A stretch of DNA of 64,000 bases, from contig CAZKBK010000019.1 of NCBI GenBank assembly GCA_964551035.1, positions 25,115-89,114 of the forward strand. Reading direction: 5' to 3'. The notes under the pieces are model-generated. The model was not told the origin of the DNA. It did no database searches and was given only the letters and a program-made list of their open reading frames with translations. Source of the DNA: Chryseosolibacter sp964551035. GTDB lineage: Bacteria > Bacteroidota > Bacteroidia > Cytophagales > Cyclobacteriaceae. Numbering within the stretch: the stretch's first letter is position 1; each line of letters opens with the position of its first letter. A program made the translations under genes and the position numbers. This document shows positions 9,823-18,994 of this stretch, one piece after another.

Positions 9823-9836
9823 TGCAACCGATTGCA
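9823..9836. promoter_or_regulatory. LacI-type operator, copy 1
   Basis: The 14-mer TGCAACCGATTGCA has palindromic TGCAA/TTGCA arms and a central CG, the usual form of LacI-family operators; the flanking A/T extend the arms by one base. The same 14-mer occurs at 38206-38219 beside the lacI-type gene. It lies between the two divergent GH10 genes. Confidence 0.75.
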
Positions 9837-9888
9837 TATGTTTTTGCAAAATATCCTATTTTTAGGTCAATTAGGTGCCATTTCTCCA

Positions 9889-9902
9889 TGCAACCGATTC
9901 AA
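9889..9902. promoter_or_regulatory. LacI-type operator, weaker copy 2
   Basis: The site TGCAACCGATTCAA repeats the left ten bases of copy 1 exactly, with a degenerate right arm. Its start is 66 bp from the start of copy 1, about six helical turns, so a dimer of dimers or looping is possible. Confidence 0.6.
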
Positions 9903-9985
9903 GTTGCTAAGGTGATTAGATCGGTTTATATTACCCATAGAGAAGGAAGGGCCTGGCGTTTATAAGGCCAAAAATAAAGGAACCA

Positions 9986-11068
9986 ATGGCGAAAACAATG
10001 ATTATCGCAATGGCGCTGACCGCGTCAAGCATGGCCCTCTACGGGCAGCGCGGTGTGGAAACAGGCCTGAAGGACTACTATAAAGATTACTTTCCGATCG
10101 GCGTCGCACTGGGACCGAACAACCTGAGGGGCGGGGAAAAGGACCTCATTCTGGGCCATTTCAACAGTATCACGGCGGAAAACGTGATGAAGATGGGCCG
10201 CATCCACCCCAGAGAAGACGGATACGACTGGAAACCCGCCGACGCGCTCGTGGCGTTCGCGCGGAACAACGGCATGCAAATGCGCGGACACACCCTTTGC
10301 TGGCATAACCAGGTAGCACCCTGGTTCTTTCTGGACCACGAAGGCAACACCGTGTCCCGGGAAGTATTGCTCGGGCGGCTAAGGAACCACATCACCGCTG
10401 TGGTCACGCGCTACAAAGACAACGTCTACGCCTGGGACGTCGTCAACGAAGCCATCGACGACGGTGACAATTTTTACCGGCAATCCGCGTGGTACAAGAT
10501 CTGCGGCGACACCTTCATCGAAAAAGCCTTTGCCTGGGCGCATGAGGCCGATCCCGACGCCCTGTTGTTTTACAATGACTACAACACCTACGATCCGGTA
10601 AAAAGGAAGAAGATCATCCAAATGATCACGGGGCTCCTTGACAAGGGCGTGCCGATCCACGGCATCGGACTACAATGTCATTTTTCAATTTTCGGTCCCA
10701 CGGAGGCGCAGTTGCGTCAGTCGCTCGACGACTATGCCAGGTTGGGACTGCCCATCCATATTACAGAACTCGACGTGTCGGTCTACCTTCCCGAGCCGGG
10801 ACGCCGCGACAAAAAGCCCGGCGAGTCCGACGCCTTCACCGCCGAAATGGAGGAAATGCAGACCGACCAATACAGGATGTTTTTTAAAGTCTTCCGGGAC
10901 TACCGGGCGCACATCAGGAGCGTCACTTTTTGGAACCTGTCCGACAAACGTTCATGGCTCGACAACTTCCCCGTACGGGGTAGAAAAAACTACCCGCTCC
11001 TTTTCGACCAGGATCTGAAGCCGAAGAAAGCGTATCGCGCAGTGGTGGACTTCAACTCCGGCATGTAG
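9986..11068 (+). CDS. GH10 xylanase, periplasmic or lipid-free exported form
   Basis: A 360-residue GH10 enzyme with an N-terminal signal peptide (to about ALYGQ) and no sorting domain, so it probably acts in the periplasm. Family motifs are SITAENVMKMG, RGHTLCWHNQ, the acid/base Glu155 in DVVNEA, HGIGLQCH and the nucleophile Glu261 in HITELD. Together with the T9SS-tagged GH10 across the divergent promoter it gives a surface and an internal xylanase. The two operator-like sites upstream (9823, 9889) suggest control by the LacI-type regulator encoded at 38287. Confidence 0.95.
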   Translation: MAKTMIIAMALTASSMALYGQRGVETGLKDYYKDYFPIGVALGPNNLRGGEKDLILGHFNSITAENVMKMGRIHPREDGYDWKPADALVAFARNNGMQMRGHTLCWHNQVAPWFFLDHEGNTVSREVLLGRLRNHITAVVTRYKDNVYAWDVVNEAIDDGDNFYRQSAWYKICGDTFIEKAFAWAHEADPDALLFYNDYNTYDPVKRKKIIQMITGLLDKGVPIHGIGLQCHFSIFGPTEAQLRQSLDDYARLGLPIHITELDVSVYLPEPGRRDKKPGESDAFTAEMEEMQTDQYRMFFKVFRDYRAHIRSVTFWNLSDKRSWLDNFPVRGRKNYPLLFDQDLKPKKAYRAVVDFNSGM

Positions 11069-11133
11069 GGAATCCGTTGCTACCGTAAGTGAGGAAGGCA
11101 CTGTTGCCACAACCATGAAGGCGTTGATGCTGG

Positions 11134-13380
11134 CTACCTCCCTCCCACCGGGAACCAATACACCAACTTCACCACGAGTCCGCGGTTTTGCCCGTTGAAT
11201 GCAGTCGTGTAGTTGTCGGTGTAGACAATGAACAGGTCGGACAACGGGCGATAGCGCCACTGGAAACGGCTGTTGATATTCACATTGTCGATCTGGGTGT
11301 TGTACTGGAAGAATGTCGTCCAGAACATCTTGTTCGAGAAGAGGATCTCGACACTGGAGCCGATAAGATGAAACTCCCGTTGTCCGAAGGCCTCCGGGAA
11401 CGCGAGTTTGTTGTAGTGATAGTACACGCTAAGATTTCCCCATGGTTGCATCCTCAGTTTTGCCGCCGGCGACAAAGTCAAACGCTCGCCGTTGTAGAAC
11501 TCGCCGTAAGCCCCTGCCAGCGCATACGTAAACTGTCCCGACGGATTGGACTCAAAGCTGAACTCGGCATTAACAAAATTGTAGTTCGTCGACGGCAGCG
11601 GCGCAAACTCATCGCCGATCAGCGAGAGGGGAAAAAACAAGTCCACGAACGAATTTCTGAACCCGAAGCTCAACCGCCGCTGGTCGCGGAAGTTGATCTC
11701 GTACATCAGCGAAACGTCGGATTCGTTGATGTCGTCGCTTCCGCGAAAATAAGAATCGGCCAGCAGGCGAATGGCACTGAAGGCAACCTTGCCGGATCCT
11801 TCCGGAAAGATCCGGTATTGCACCTCCGTAAAATTCTCCAGAAAACCGATCCGGTCGACCTGCCCCGCGACCGGATCAAACTGGTATAAGCGTGGCGTGA
11901 AACCCAGGTCGTTGACATAATTTTCCTGCAGATAAAGAAGGTTGAAGTCCACATACCACTTTTGGATGTTATACGTCGCGCCAAAGTGCATGTACTGATC
12001 TTTCCCCTCAATGTCTTTCCTGAACGCCTTGTGATACCGGCCGATAAGGTTCCACGCCTGATTGTCGGACAGCCATTTGAACTCCAGTCCCGCTGAACGG
12101 TTGTAGTCGAACTCGCGAAGGTCATGCCGATCCATCGTCTGGATGTTCGTGACGATTCCCTGGATGATGGAATTCTTCAGCACCGCCTGCTGAAAGGCGG
12201 CGACGGTGTAGTTGTTGTACAGGCTATCCTTCACCTCCTGTTCGAGGATGTTCAACAGCCCAACGCGTAGCTTCGGGTTCACGTTTCCCGTAAGCTTAAG
12301 TCCCACGGGCAGCGGCACCGCCCTTCCGTCCTTGAGGCCGATCCGCCTGGAGAAAAAAGGCCTTATGGGTGGCACACCCATGTTCGCGAACAGGTCCGAA
12401 TTCTCCAGAAAAAAAGCGCGCCGTTCAGGGAAGAAGACGTCGAAGCGCGTGAGGTTGATCACCTGTTGATCGACATCCACCTGCGAGAAATCCGGGTTGA
12501 CGGTAACGTCAAGGTTAAGCGACGTGCTCAAAGGGATCTTGGCGTCCACGCCTGCGTCAAACTTTGTTTCAACGGGTGAATCAGGATCGGGTTTGGACGC
12601 TTCGGTGGTGATGAACGGCGCGAGGAAAATATTCTGTTTGAACCCCGGCGGCGGTGATGCCCACGCGAGCTTTCCCGCATAGAGCAGCGTGTTATAATCG
12701 AAGTTCACGGGCACAAAATTCCATGCCGTGGTCACGTTGTATTGCATGTCGTGGCGAACAAAGTTGATCAGCCAGTCGCGATTCGTTTCCTTGTACCGTA
12801 GCATCCTGAAAGGAATCGCCATCTCCGCAATCCAGTAAGAAGGCGTGACCGTCACTTCGGAAAACCATTGCGCATCCCAGTTGACATCGAATCCGGAAAA
12901 AATACCTTGCGTGCTCAACATGGCGTCGACCTGCGCGCCTCCGGCATTGACATCGAACAACATCCCGCTGTTCCCTGCCCCCGACGGATCGATCACCAGG
13001 GTAAACGCATCGCTGAACTCCCACGGACTGTCGCGTTTCAGCGACTGGATGACGGTTCTGTGACCGGGGTCGTAGTGACAGATCACACCGACATAAAGGA
13101 ACTCATTATTATAGAGGAGCCTTACCTCCGTATTGTTTTTCGCATACCCCTGGTCGTAGGGAAACTGGTTATGGAAACGCGTGGCCAGGCCTCCCGCCTT
13201 CCATTGTGCCTCGTTGAGAAGGCCATCGATCACCATTTCGTCATCAATGTGGACGGCTTCGATCTGCCGCAGTGTGTCCTGACCATGGACCCAACCCGGT
13301 GGCATCATCGTAATCAAAATAAACAATGTCACCGTGGCCAGGTTTTTTTTAACAGGGGAACGATGGGGTTCGTGTTCCAT
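11134..13380 (-). CDS. CBM9-like and DUF5916 outer-membrane protein
   Basis: A 748-residue exported protein. Residues from about 38 to 225 resemble a family 9 carbohydrate-binding module (VHIDDEMVIDGLLNEAQW, FSDAFTLVIDPSG, WIAEMAIPFRMLRY). The rest is a beta-strand-rich DUF5916 region with FFPERRAFFLENSDLF and alternating aromatic strands, ending in an aromatic residue-rich strand as in outer-membrane barrels. Such proteins are common beside glycan-degradation genes in Bacteroidota, but their role is not established; sugar binding or an outer-membrane channel are both possible. It is convergent with the plus-strand GH10 gene. Confidence 0.85.
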   Translation of the reverse strand: MEHEPHRSPVKKNLATVTLFILITMMPPGWVHGQDTLRQIEAVHIDDEMVIDGLLNEAQWKAGGLATRFHNQFPYDQGYAKNNTEVRLLYNNEFLYVGVICHYDPGHRTVIQSLKRDSPWEFSDAFTLVIDPSGAGNSGMLFDVNAGGAQVDAMLSTQGIFSGFDVNWDAQWFSEVTVTPSYWIAEMAIPFRMLRYKETNRDWLINFVRHDMQYNVTTAWNFVPVNFDYNTLLYAGKLAWASPPPGFKQNIFLAPFITTEASKPDPDSPVETKFDAGVDAKIPLSTSLNLDVTVNPDFSQVDVDQQVINLTRFDVFFPERRAFFLENSDLFANMGVPPIRPFFSRRIGLKDGRAVPLPVGLKLTGNVNPKLRVGLLNILEQEVKDSLYNNYTVAAFQQAVLKNSIIQGIVTNIQTMDRHDLREFDYNRSAGLEFKWLSDNQAWNLIGRYHKAFRKDIEGKDQYMHFGATYNIQKWYVDFNLLYLQENYVNDLGFTPRLYQFDPVAGQVDRIGFLENFTEVQYRIFPEGSGKVAFSAIRLLADSYFRGSDDINESDVSLMYEINFRDQRRLSFGFRNSFVDLFFPLSLIGDEFAPLPSTNYNFVNAEFSFESNPSGQFTYALAGAYGEFYNGERLTLSPAAKLRMQPWGNLSVYYHYNKLAFPEAFGQREFHLIGSSVEILFSNKMFWTTFFQYNTQIDNVNINSRFQWRYRPLSDLFIVYTDNYTTAFNGQNRGLVVKLVYWFPVGGR

Positions 13381-13895
13381 GGCAGAAACTTATTGATTGC
13401 GGCGTAAAGGTATATCACAAGTCACGGTTTCTCCACCCGATTGTTGCTAAGTTTTAAGGAGAAATGAGGTATACGCATGCCGTTCTCCGTCGGTTGACAA
13501 TTTGTGACAAATAATTGTTAACGAATTCCTAAAAGGTTTAAGCCGTCGTAGCGAAGTACGAGTTACGAATTGCGAATGACGAATGGGGAGAGCGGGGTTG
13601 AATTGAAAAAGTGGCCTTTGGAGGATGTGGTAACGGTGATTAAGGTACGCTTCGCCCGCCGTAGACTTCCGTGATCGCCGCAGCCTTGGCGAAGGGGATG
13701 GCGAAGGCCGTAGGTGAGAGGGAGAGAGGTAGGAGGTAGGAGGTACGAGGTACGAAGGACGAAGTACGAGGTACGAGGTACGAAGGACGAGGGACGAGGG
13801 ACGCGTAGCCCGCCGTAGTGAAGGCTGGAGATGTTGCAAACGTTCCCTCAAATCACTATTTTCAGAACGCCGAACCGAAACGTTTGAAACCCGGA
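13381..13895. repeat. Gene-free stretch with one compound repeat and heptads
   Basis: No gene is supported here. From about 13550 the sequence reads GAGTTACGAATTGCGAATGACGAATGGGG, continues into one degenerate copy of the compound core found at 53.7, 57.8 and 60.8 kb, and ends in a heptad array at 13730-13806. Chance open frames through this tract have low-complexity translations and are not genes. Confidence 0.75.
13730..13806. repeat. Heptanucleotide tandem array, 11 units
   Basis: Eleven consecutive 7-bp units fit the pattern KASGARG, mostly TACGAGG, TACGAAG, GACGAGG and GACGAAG, with strict 7-bp spacing and no insertions. It ends about 90 bp before the start codon of the DUF1624 gene. 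Confidence 0.9.
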
Positions 13896-15077
13896 ATGTC
13901 CACCATAGCGCCTGAAGTCCCGCAACAACACGCGGCGACCCAACGGTTGATGTCCGTCGACATCCTCCGCGGGCTGGTGATGGTGATCATGGCGCTCGAT
14001 CACACGCGCGAATATTGGGGCATCACTCCCGTGCGGCCGGAAGACCTCTCACAGGCTTCCGCTGAACTTTTTCTCACACGCTGGGTCACGCACCTCTGCG
14101 CGCCGACATTCGTTTTCCTCTCCGGCCTGAGCGTTTACCTCTATCAACAAAAGGCGGGAAGCATCCGCGCGGCGAGCCGGTTTGTATTCACCCGCGGGTT
14201 GTGGCTCTTGTTCGTCGAGGTCGCCCTTATCAGCTTTATCATGGTGCAGGGTTACAGCATGACCGTGCTGTCCGTCATCTGGGTGATCGGTTGTTCCATG
14301 ATCCTGTTGTCGGCATTGATATGGCTTCCACACCGCGCGTTGGTAACGATCGCCGTTGTCATGATCGCCGGCCACAACTTGTTGCCCAACGTCGCGGTTG
14401 AAACGGCGGGTGACGCGCTCCTGGCCATGTTCCACAATACGCCGTTCCTGGTGGCGCTGCCGCATCCCGTACTGGTGACCTACACGATCGTCCCGTGGGT
14501 GGCGGTGATGGTGCTCGGATACACCGCAGGTCGTTTATACGCGTTAGATCCGGAACAACGCGACGCGAGGTTACTCAGTTGGGGCATAGGTTTCCTAGCT
14601 GCCTTCGTCGTCATCCGCGCCATCAATGGCTACGGCGACCCCTTCCCCTGGGCTGTGAGTGAACGTGGATGGGTCTACACCGTGCTTTCGTTCGTGAACG
14701 TCGCCAAATATCCGCCGTCGTTGTTGTTCTTATCCCTGACACTGGGGATATGCCTCGTCCTTCTTGCCCGCTACAACGCTGGGTCCAACGGCCGTCTTGG
14801 GCGATGGCTGGCGGTTTACGGACGGGTGCCTTTCTTTTTCTTTGTTATTCATTTTGCGGTAATCAGCGTATCCTCTCTCGTTTGGACGCGCATCCAATAC
14901 GGCGCCGCGATCAACGTCGCCTTCAGCAACGCCGCGGATCTTCCCGAGGCCTATGCACCCAACCTGGTGAGGGTATACGCTGTGTGGGCTTTGGTGGTGG
15001 TCCTGATGTATTTCCCGTGCAAGTGGTTTGGCGCGTATCGGAAGCGGAACCAAGCCTGGTGGTTGAAGTACCTGTGA
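13896..15077 (+). CDS. DUF1624 / HGSNAT-like membrane protein
   Basis: A polytopic membrane protein of 393 residues from the chosen ATG. The N-terminal signature RLMSVDILRGLVMVIMALDH is the DUF1624 motif shared with heparan-alpha-glucosaminide N-acetyltransferase and acyltransferase-like proteins, followed by about ten hydrophobic helices. Bacterial members may transfer acyl groups to sugars across the membrane, but the substrate is unknown. The frame extends upstream to 13818, yet the extension reads through repeat-flanking sequence, so 13896 is preferred. Confidence 0.85.
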   Translation: MSTIAPEVPQQHAATQRLMSVDILRGLVMVIMALDHTREYWGITPVRPEDLSQASAELFLTRWVTHLCAPTFVFLSGLSVYLYQQKAGSIRAASRFVFTRGLWLLFVEVALISFIMVQGYSMTVLSVIWVIGCSMILLSALIWLPHRALVTIAVVMIAGHNLLPNVAVETAGDALLAMFHNTPFLVALPHPVLVTYTIVPWVAVMVLGYTAGRLYALDPEQRDARLLSWGIGFLAAFVVIRAINGYGDPFPWAVSERGWVYTVLSFVNVAKYPPSLLFLSLTLGICLVLLARYNAGSNGRLGRWLAVYGRVPFFFFVIHFAVISVSSLVWTRIQYGAAINVAFSNAADLPEAYAPNLVRVYAVWALVVVLMYFPCKWFGAYRKRNQAWWLKYL

Positions 15078-15179
15078 AAGATTTACACACCCTTTTTTAA
15101 GGGATAGCACGGACTTGCCGCATCGTTTCATTCAAAAATTCTTGCAACTCTCGTTTCAAGGACGTAGATTCATCCACTG

Positions 15180-15212
15180 AGCCCATCTTTCACTCCGTTG
15201 TGAAGATGGGCT
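15180..15212 (+). terminator. Perfect 10-bp hairpin
   Basis: The arms AGCCCATCTT (15180-15189) and AAGATGGGCT (15203-15212) pair perfectly around a 13-nt loop and are followed by a T-rich stretch. It lies about 100 bp after the DUF1624 gene and 70 bp before the M19 gene, so it probably ends the former transcript; a regulatory hairpin in the leader of the latter is an alternative. Confidence 0.65.
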
Positions 15213-15284
15213 TATTCATTTTCAACGACGCAATCCTCTTACGGAAACAGCGCGCAACCATTTCAACAATCAAAACCAACAGTC

Positions 15285-16724
15285 ATGCTTTACCCCTACG
15301 TCGACCTGCACTGTCATCCCGGAATGAAACCTTACGGGAAAAGCTTTTCAAAAACACCCGGAGAGAACAGCACGAACCGCAAACACAAGCACAGTATCTG
15401 GTACTATGATTCCCCCAACTTTTTTGAAAAGGCAATCCAGTTGGTGTGCGGCGTGTGTAAGTTCACGCAGGCCGACTGCACCACACTGGCCCACGGCAAT
15501 GTCCGCGTGGTGTGCGCTTCGCTCTACCCCATCGAGCGGGGCTTCTTCCGCAACGACCTGGGTACAGGCGTATTTTCCGATCTCGCCAACTCGTTTGCCA
15601 CCGGCTTGGGCGACGCGCGCGTGGATTATATCCAGAGCATCCGCAACTACTTCGAAGACGTACAGCGTGAGTACGGGTTCTACGTGCAGGGCCAGGGACA
15701 TCGAGTGAGCACGGATAGCGGTTCTTTCAAATATGTCATCGCCACGGACTTCGACACCATCGAGCAGCATCTCAACGGCGACGAGAACACCATCGTGATC
15801 GTCCTTACCATCGAGGGGATGCACGTGATCCACAATGATTACGACACCCCGAACGAAGCCACGGCCATCGCCAATGCCAGGGCCATCAAGCAGTGGCAGC
15901 ACCCGCCGTTCTTTGTGACCTTCGCCCACCATTTCAACAACCACCTCTGTGGCCATGCACGCAGCCTCTTCGACCTCGTCGGCAAGGTCACCAACCAGCG
16001 CACCAACCTCGACGCGCCGTTCACACCCCTTGGAAAAAAAGTCCTCAAGGAACTGCTGGATCCCGCCACTGGCCGGAGGATCCTGATCGACATCAAGCAC
16101 ATGAGCGCCGCCGCCCGAAAGGAATACATTCAGATGGTCACCGACCCGGCGGGGGAATACCATGGGCAGGACATCCCCATCATCATCAGTCACGGCGCGG
16201 CAAATGGCCTTCGATCAATGGATGAAAAAGTCGTGGACGTCGTCGAGACGGGCAAAACATTCATGGACGCAGACATCAACTTCTATGACGAAGAGATCGT
16301 CGCGGTGGCAAAAACCAATGGGATCATCGGCCTGCAACTGGATGAACGGAGGATCGCCGAAAAAGAAGCCATCAAACGCCTGAAGAACTCCATGTGGATC
16401 GCCAAAGTCCGGCACTACCGCGCAACGCTCCTCTGGAACCAGATCCGGCACATGGCTGAAGTACTCGACCGCAACAACCTCTTCGCGTGGGATTGCCTCG
16501 CGATCGGCAGCGACTACGACGGCATCATCGACCCGCTCAACGGCTACCTCACCCAGGAAACCATCGTCCACCTTGAAGAATACGTCGAGCGCCACGCTTA
16601 CAACTACATGAAGGACCGCGGCCAGACCATACTGAAAACGTACAACCGCATTCCCGCCGACGAGATTGTCCAACGGATATTCCATTCCAACGCAATGGCG
16701 TTCATGAGAAAGTATTTTAGGTAG
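15285..16724 (+). CDS. M19-like membrane dipeptidase / amidohydrolase
   Basis: A 479-residue amidohydrolase-fold protein. Metal-site motifs occur in order: DLHCHPG at the very N-terminus, TIEGMHV, ILIDIKHMS, IIISHGA and AIGSDYDG, the order found in renal dipeptidase-type (M19) enzymes. It has no signal peptide, so it is probably cytoplasmic, and it is longer than typical M19 enzymes (about 320-400 residues) with an insertion in the first third. The natural substrate is unknown; dipeptides or another amide are likely. Confidence 0.8.
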   Translation: MLYPYVDLHCHPGMKPYGKSFSKTPGENSTNRKHKHSIWYYDSPNFFEKAIQLVCGVCKFTQADCTTLAHGNVRVVCASLYPIERGFFRNDLGTGVFSDLANSFATGLGDARVDYIQSIRNYFEDVQREYGFYVQGQGHRVSTDSGSFKYVIATDFDTIEQHLNGDENTIVIVLTIEGMHVIHNDYDTPNEATAIANARAIKQWQHPPFFVTFAHHFNNHLCGHARSLFDLVGKVTNQRTNLDAPFTPLGKKVLKELLDPATGRRILIDIKHMSAAARKEYIQMVTDPAGEYHGQDIPIIISHGAANGLRSMDEKVVDVVETGKTFMDADINFYDEEIVAVAKTNGIIGLQLDERRIAEKEAIKRLKNSMWIAKVRHYRATLLWNQIRHMAEVLDRNNLFAWDCLAIGSDYDGIIDPLNGYLTQETIVHLEEYVERHAYNYMKDRGQTILKTYNRIPADEIVQRIFHSNAMAFMRKYFR

Positions 16725-17125
16725 GTTGTTTGCAGATTACCGAACGCTCGCCTGTTGGCCCACGGTGCGAGGCAGGCCGCTTGGTCACGTATCTGCGAAA
16801 TTGCAAGGGTCTTCCACCTTGCCCTTGCTTCGCTATGGCTGGTAGGGGGTCTTTGCACCCACGACTGGCGGTAATGCAGCGGACGTCTTCCTTCCATTCA
16901 TCCGCAAATTTGAGCAACGGGTAACGCCTACCACCAACGGTTTCTCCGGCATATTTTCCCACAGCAATTGATTTAGTTCGCACTCGTCGTTAAATTCCTG
17001 TAAGCATATAACGAGAACCCGTCAATAACGCCGTATCGCGCCTGCGGCACATTGGTGGGTTATTTTTTTTTGGTCCGCGGTGCCCTGAGCGAGGACACGT
17101 TGCAATTCAAAACGGATAAAATGTT
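16725..17125. other. 400-bp gene-free stretch
   Basis: I see no supported gene. There is a small inverted repeat GCAAGG/CCTTGC near 16803-16822 and a T9 tract near 17065. A minus-strand open frame of 88 codons (16717-16983) overlaps the M19 stop codon and has no recognisable features. Confidence 0.5.
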
Positions 17126-18142
17126 ATGAAATCGGAATTCAAAACGACCCTGCTCGGGCATGCAAAGGTATCCTCGCAGGAATACGGAAGATTGAAATTC
17201 TTTGCTAGCAAAGGCGAAGCAGAAGTATCTGACAAAAGTTCCGTCACTTCTCATGAAGCCTACGGTCCGTTCGGCTCCATTGTCTCGCGGGAGGTAAGCT
17301 TCAACGACTACGGCGTCTGCCGTGTCGACTACCATATCGAACGCCAGACAACCATCCATGTCGCGTGTGGGAATCCGCTTATTATGTTGGCGTACGTTCA
17401 CAGAAACAACATTCGATATAAGCTAGCGGATCAGCAGGTGAAGACGCTTCGGAAATACCAGTACACGCTCGTCTATCTGGATCAACTCGACGCCGACCTT
17501 GTGTTTGAACCGGGGGAATACTCCATTATCCTGTTCCTGACCACAATGGAATTTCTGCAACGCTGGTCGGACTGCTCAACGCTACTGGCTAAGTTCCTGA
17601 GTCGTGTTGCGGAACAGCGTATCGTAAAAATGTCGGAGCAGTATCCGTGGGCAAGCACGCAAATGCTCGCCACCATACGCGAGACCACGAAATCGTTAAA
17701 GTCGGCATCGCTGGGACGGATGTATCTGGAGGCGAAGATCCTGGACGTCCTGCGCATGGCCATCGAAGGGATCATACAACTTCGCGCGAGCCCCCGCGCC
17801 GTCAATATTCGCGATGATGATCGCAAGAAGATCGAAAGCGTGCGGGACTTTCTCACCAGAAACCCGGATAACCCCGGCACCCTCGTCGACCTTGCGCGTC
17901 GCTTCGGACTCAACGACTTCAAACTGAAGTCAGGATTCAAACAACTCTATGGCACCACCGTTTTTTCGTTTCTCATGGATCTGCGGTTTTCGAAGGCAAG
18001 GATTCTCCTTACCGAAAGCGACCTGCCCATCAAGGTGGTCGCCGGCATGGCTGGATACCGGAATCCGACAAACTTTTCCTCCGCATTTAAAAAACGGTTC
18101 GGCTACCCGCCCGGGAAGGTCAAACGAAAGGGGAATGGGTAG
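17126..18142 (+). CDS. AraC-family transcriptional regulator
   Basis: A 338-residue regulator. The C-terminal 100 residues form the two-helix-turn-helix AraC domain: VDLARRFGLNDFKLKSGFKQLYG, then DLRFSKARILL, and VVAGMAGYRNPTNFSSAFKKRFGYPP, which is the family signature. The N-terminal 220 residues show no known sensor motif. It ends immediately before remnants of the MauE cassette array, so it may control that array or the opposing SusCD-TlpA block; this is inferred from position only. Confidence 0.92.
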   Translation: MKSEFKTTLLGHAKVSSQEYGRLKFFASKGEAEVSDKSSVTSHEAYGPFGSIVSREVSFNDYGVCRVDYHIERQTTIHVACGNPLIMLAYVHRNNIRYKLADQQVKTLRKYQYTLVYLDQLDADLVFEPGEYSIILFLTTMEFLQRWSDCSTLLAKFLSRVAEQRIVKMSEQYPWASTQMLATIRETTKSLKSASLGRMYLEAKILDVLRMAIEGIIQLRASPRAVNIRDDDRKKIESVRDFLTRNPDNPGTLVDLARRFGLNDFKLKSGFKQLYGTTVFSFLMDLRFSKARILLTESDLPIKVVAGMAGYRNPTNFSSAFKKRFGYPPGKVKRKGNG

Positions 18143-18144
18143 GC

Positions 18145-18256
18145 TTCTGCTCCACACCAGGGCAAAATGGAACAAAAAATTATTGCTATCGTTCAGGAGC
18201 CCGAAATCTGGGAGAGCGTAGGCATTTCAATTCAAGACGTTTTTTCGTGTATCGCG
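18145..18256 (+). pseudogene. 3' scar of a MauE gene and its intergenic region (copy 0)
   Basis: Directly after the AraC stop, 18148-18190 reads like the last codons of the intact MauE gene (LLLHTRAKWNKKL here, LLLHVKFDRKKKL at 27064-27099). It continues through TGGGAGAGCGTAGGCATTTC and CAATTCAAGACGTTTT, which match the MauE to small-protein junction at 27105-27175. Both genes of this cassette copy are otherwise missing. Confidence 0.7.
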
Positions 18257-18507
18257 CTCAAACGTGGCCCTCAATGCCACTGTGTGCGGCACGCCAATTT
18301 CGCCCTTTGCTTTCGCATTATTTAGCATTCCGCGCAGCGTTCCCCATGAGGGTGCACGCGCCAATACTCTCTTTGCATCGCATGCTGAAATCCAAGCAGT
18401 GAATCCGGGATTCATCAGTGATATCAGCAATGATTTCCGGTGAACCTTCATGATACGACACTGTTTCTCCCCTTCTCATTCGTTTTATGCGGCAGATTTA
18501 CACCGTC
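18257..18507 (+). repeat. Direct repeat, copy A (MauE upstream region)
   Basis: This stretch matches 26421-26664 at roughly 85-90% by eye, including GAATCCGGGATTCATCAGTG, CCCCTTCTCATTCGTTTTAT and the bases up to the MauE start codon. It is the leader or promoter region of a MauE cassette. The copy lies 8.2 kb from its partner in the same orientation, with the SusC-SusD-receiver-TlpA block between them. Confidence 0.8.
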
Positions 18508-18645
18508 ATGAGAACGGAACGGATAAACCCAAAAATGTTTACTTCCATCGCCGGAGCAAAAGATTATAGCGCTATAGTTCAGGGGAAAGCCGAAAACCTG
18601 GGAGAGAGTAGGCATTTCAAATCAAGACGTTTTGTCGTTTTTTGA
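18508..18645 (+). pseudogene. MauE gene remnant with about 380-bp internal deletion
   Basis: The first 17 codons (MRTERINPKMFTSIAGA) match the intact MauE gene at 26665, but the sequence then jumps to the 3' end of that gene (AAAAGATTATAGCGCTATAG). Relative to the intact copy, positions equivalent to about 26715-27094 are missing. The fused frame runs 45 codons and lacks every membrane helix and the CxC motif, so it cannot encode a working protein. Confidence 0.85.
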
Positions 18646-18670
18646 GCGTAAAAAAAGCGATGCAATCATT

Positions 18671-18922
18671 ATGAAAAAGATCATGAAAATCATCCCGGTG
18701 CTCGCGCTGGTCATCGGTGCGGGCATGGCATTCGCCGGCGCTACACAGCCCGATCCTGTATTGAAAGAAGCTTTCCACAACGGTGAGTGGATTGACATCA
18801 CTGGAAAAATGGAAGGACAGGATTACCTCTGTGTTGGCGATGAGAATCCTTGCACGCGCGAACGCGATGAGCAAGGAGAGATTGTAAGCCAAGTATCTGG
18901 TGTGTACACGCCTCTTCCCTGA
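18671..18922 (+). CDS. Small exported Cys-containing protein, DUF6520-like (copy A)
   Basis: An 83-residue protein. The first 23 residues (MKKIMKIIPVLALVIGAGMA then FAG) form a signal peptide differing by one residue from copy B at 27204. The mature part of about 60 residues has two cysteines, Cys54 and Cys61, in CVGDENPC, suggesting one disulfide in the periplasm or outside. I assign it to DUF6520 from memory of the family layout and its frequent linkage to MauE/DoxX genes; a profile search should confirm. It sits at the end of a decayed cassette and has a strong terminator directly downstream. Function unknown. Confidence 0.75.
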   Translation: MKKIMKIIPVLALVIGAGMAFAGATQPDPVLKEAFHNGEWIDITGKMEGQDYLCVGDENPCTRERDEQGEIVSQVSGVYTPLP

Positions 18923-18928
18923 GGCAGC

Positions 18929-18960
18929 GAACGGCCGGTCAACCCCGGCCGTTCCTTTCT
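18929..18960 (+). terminator. Strong intrinsic terminator after copy A
   Basis: Perfect 10-bp arms GAACGGCCGG (18929-18938) and CCGGCCGTTC (18945-18954) with a 6-nt loop, followed by CTTTCT. It sits 7 bp after the small-protein stop codon and before the convergent TlpA gene. Confidence 0.85.
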
Positions 18961-18994
18961 CCACGTTCCGACGGACTCTTGATGGATCATTAAG

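Noticed and set aside
13447..13851. Minus-strand open frame of 134 codons
   Set aside because: It runs through the heptad array; the translation is low-complexity with an LVLRTSY-type periodic pattern, an effect of the 7-bp repeat (21 bp equals 7 codons).
16717..16983. 88-codon minus-strand frame after the M19 gene
   Set aside because: No homology that I recognise, no promoter or start context, and it overlaps the M19 stop codon.
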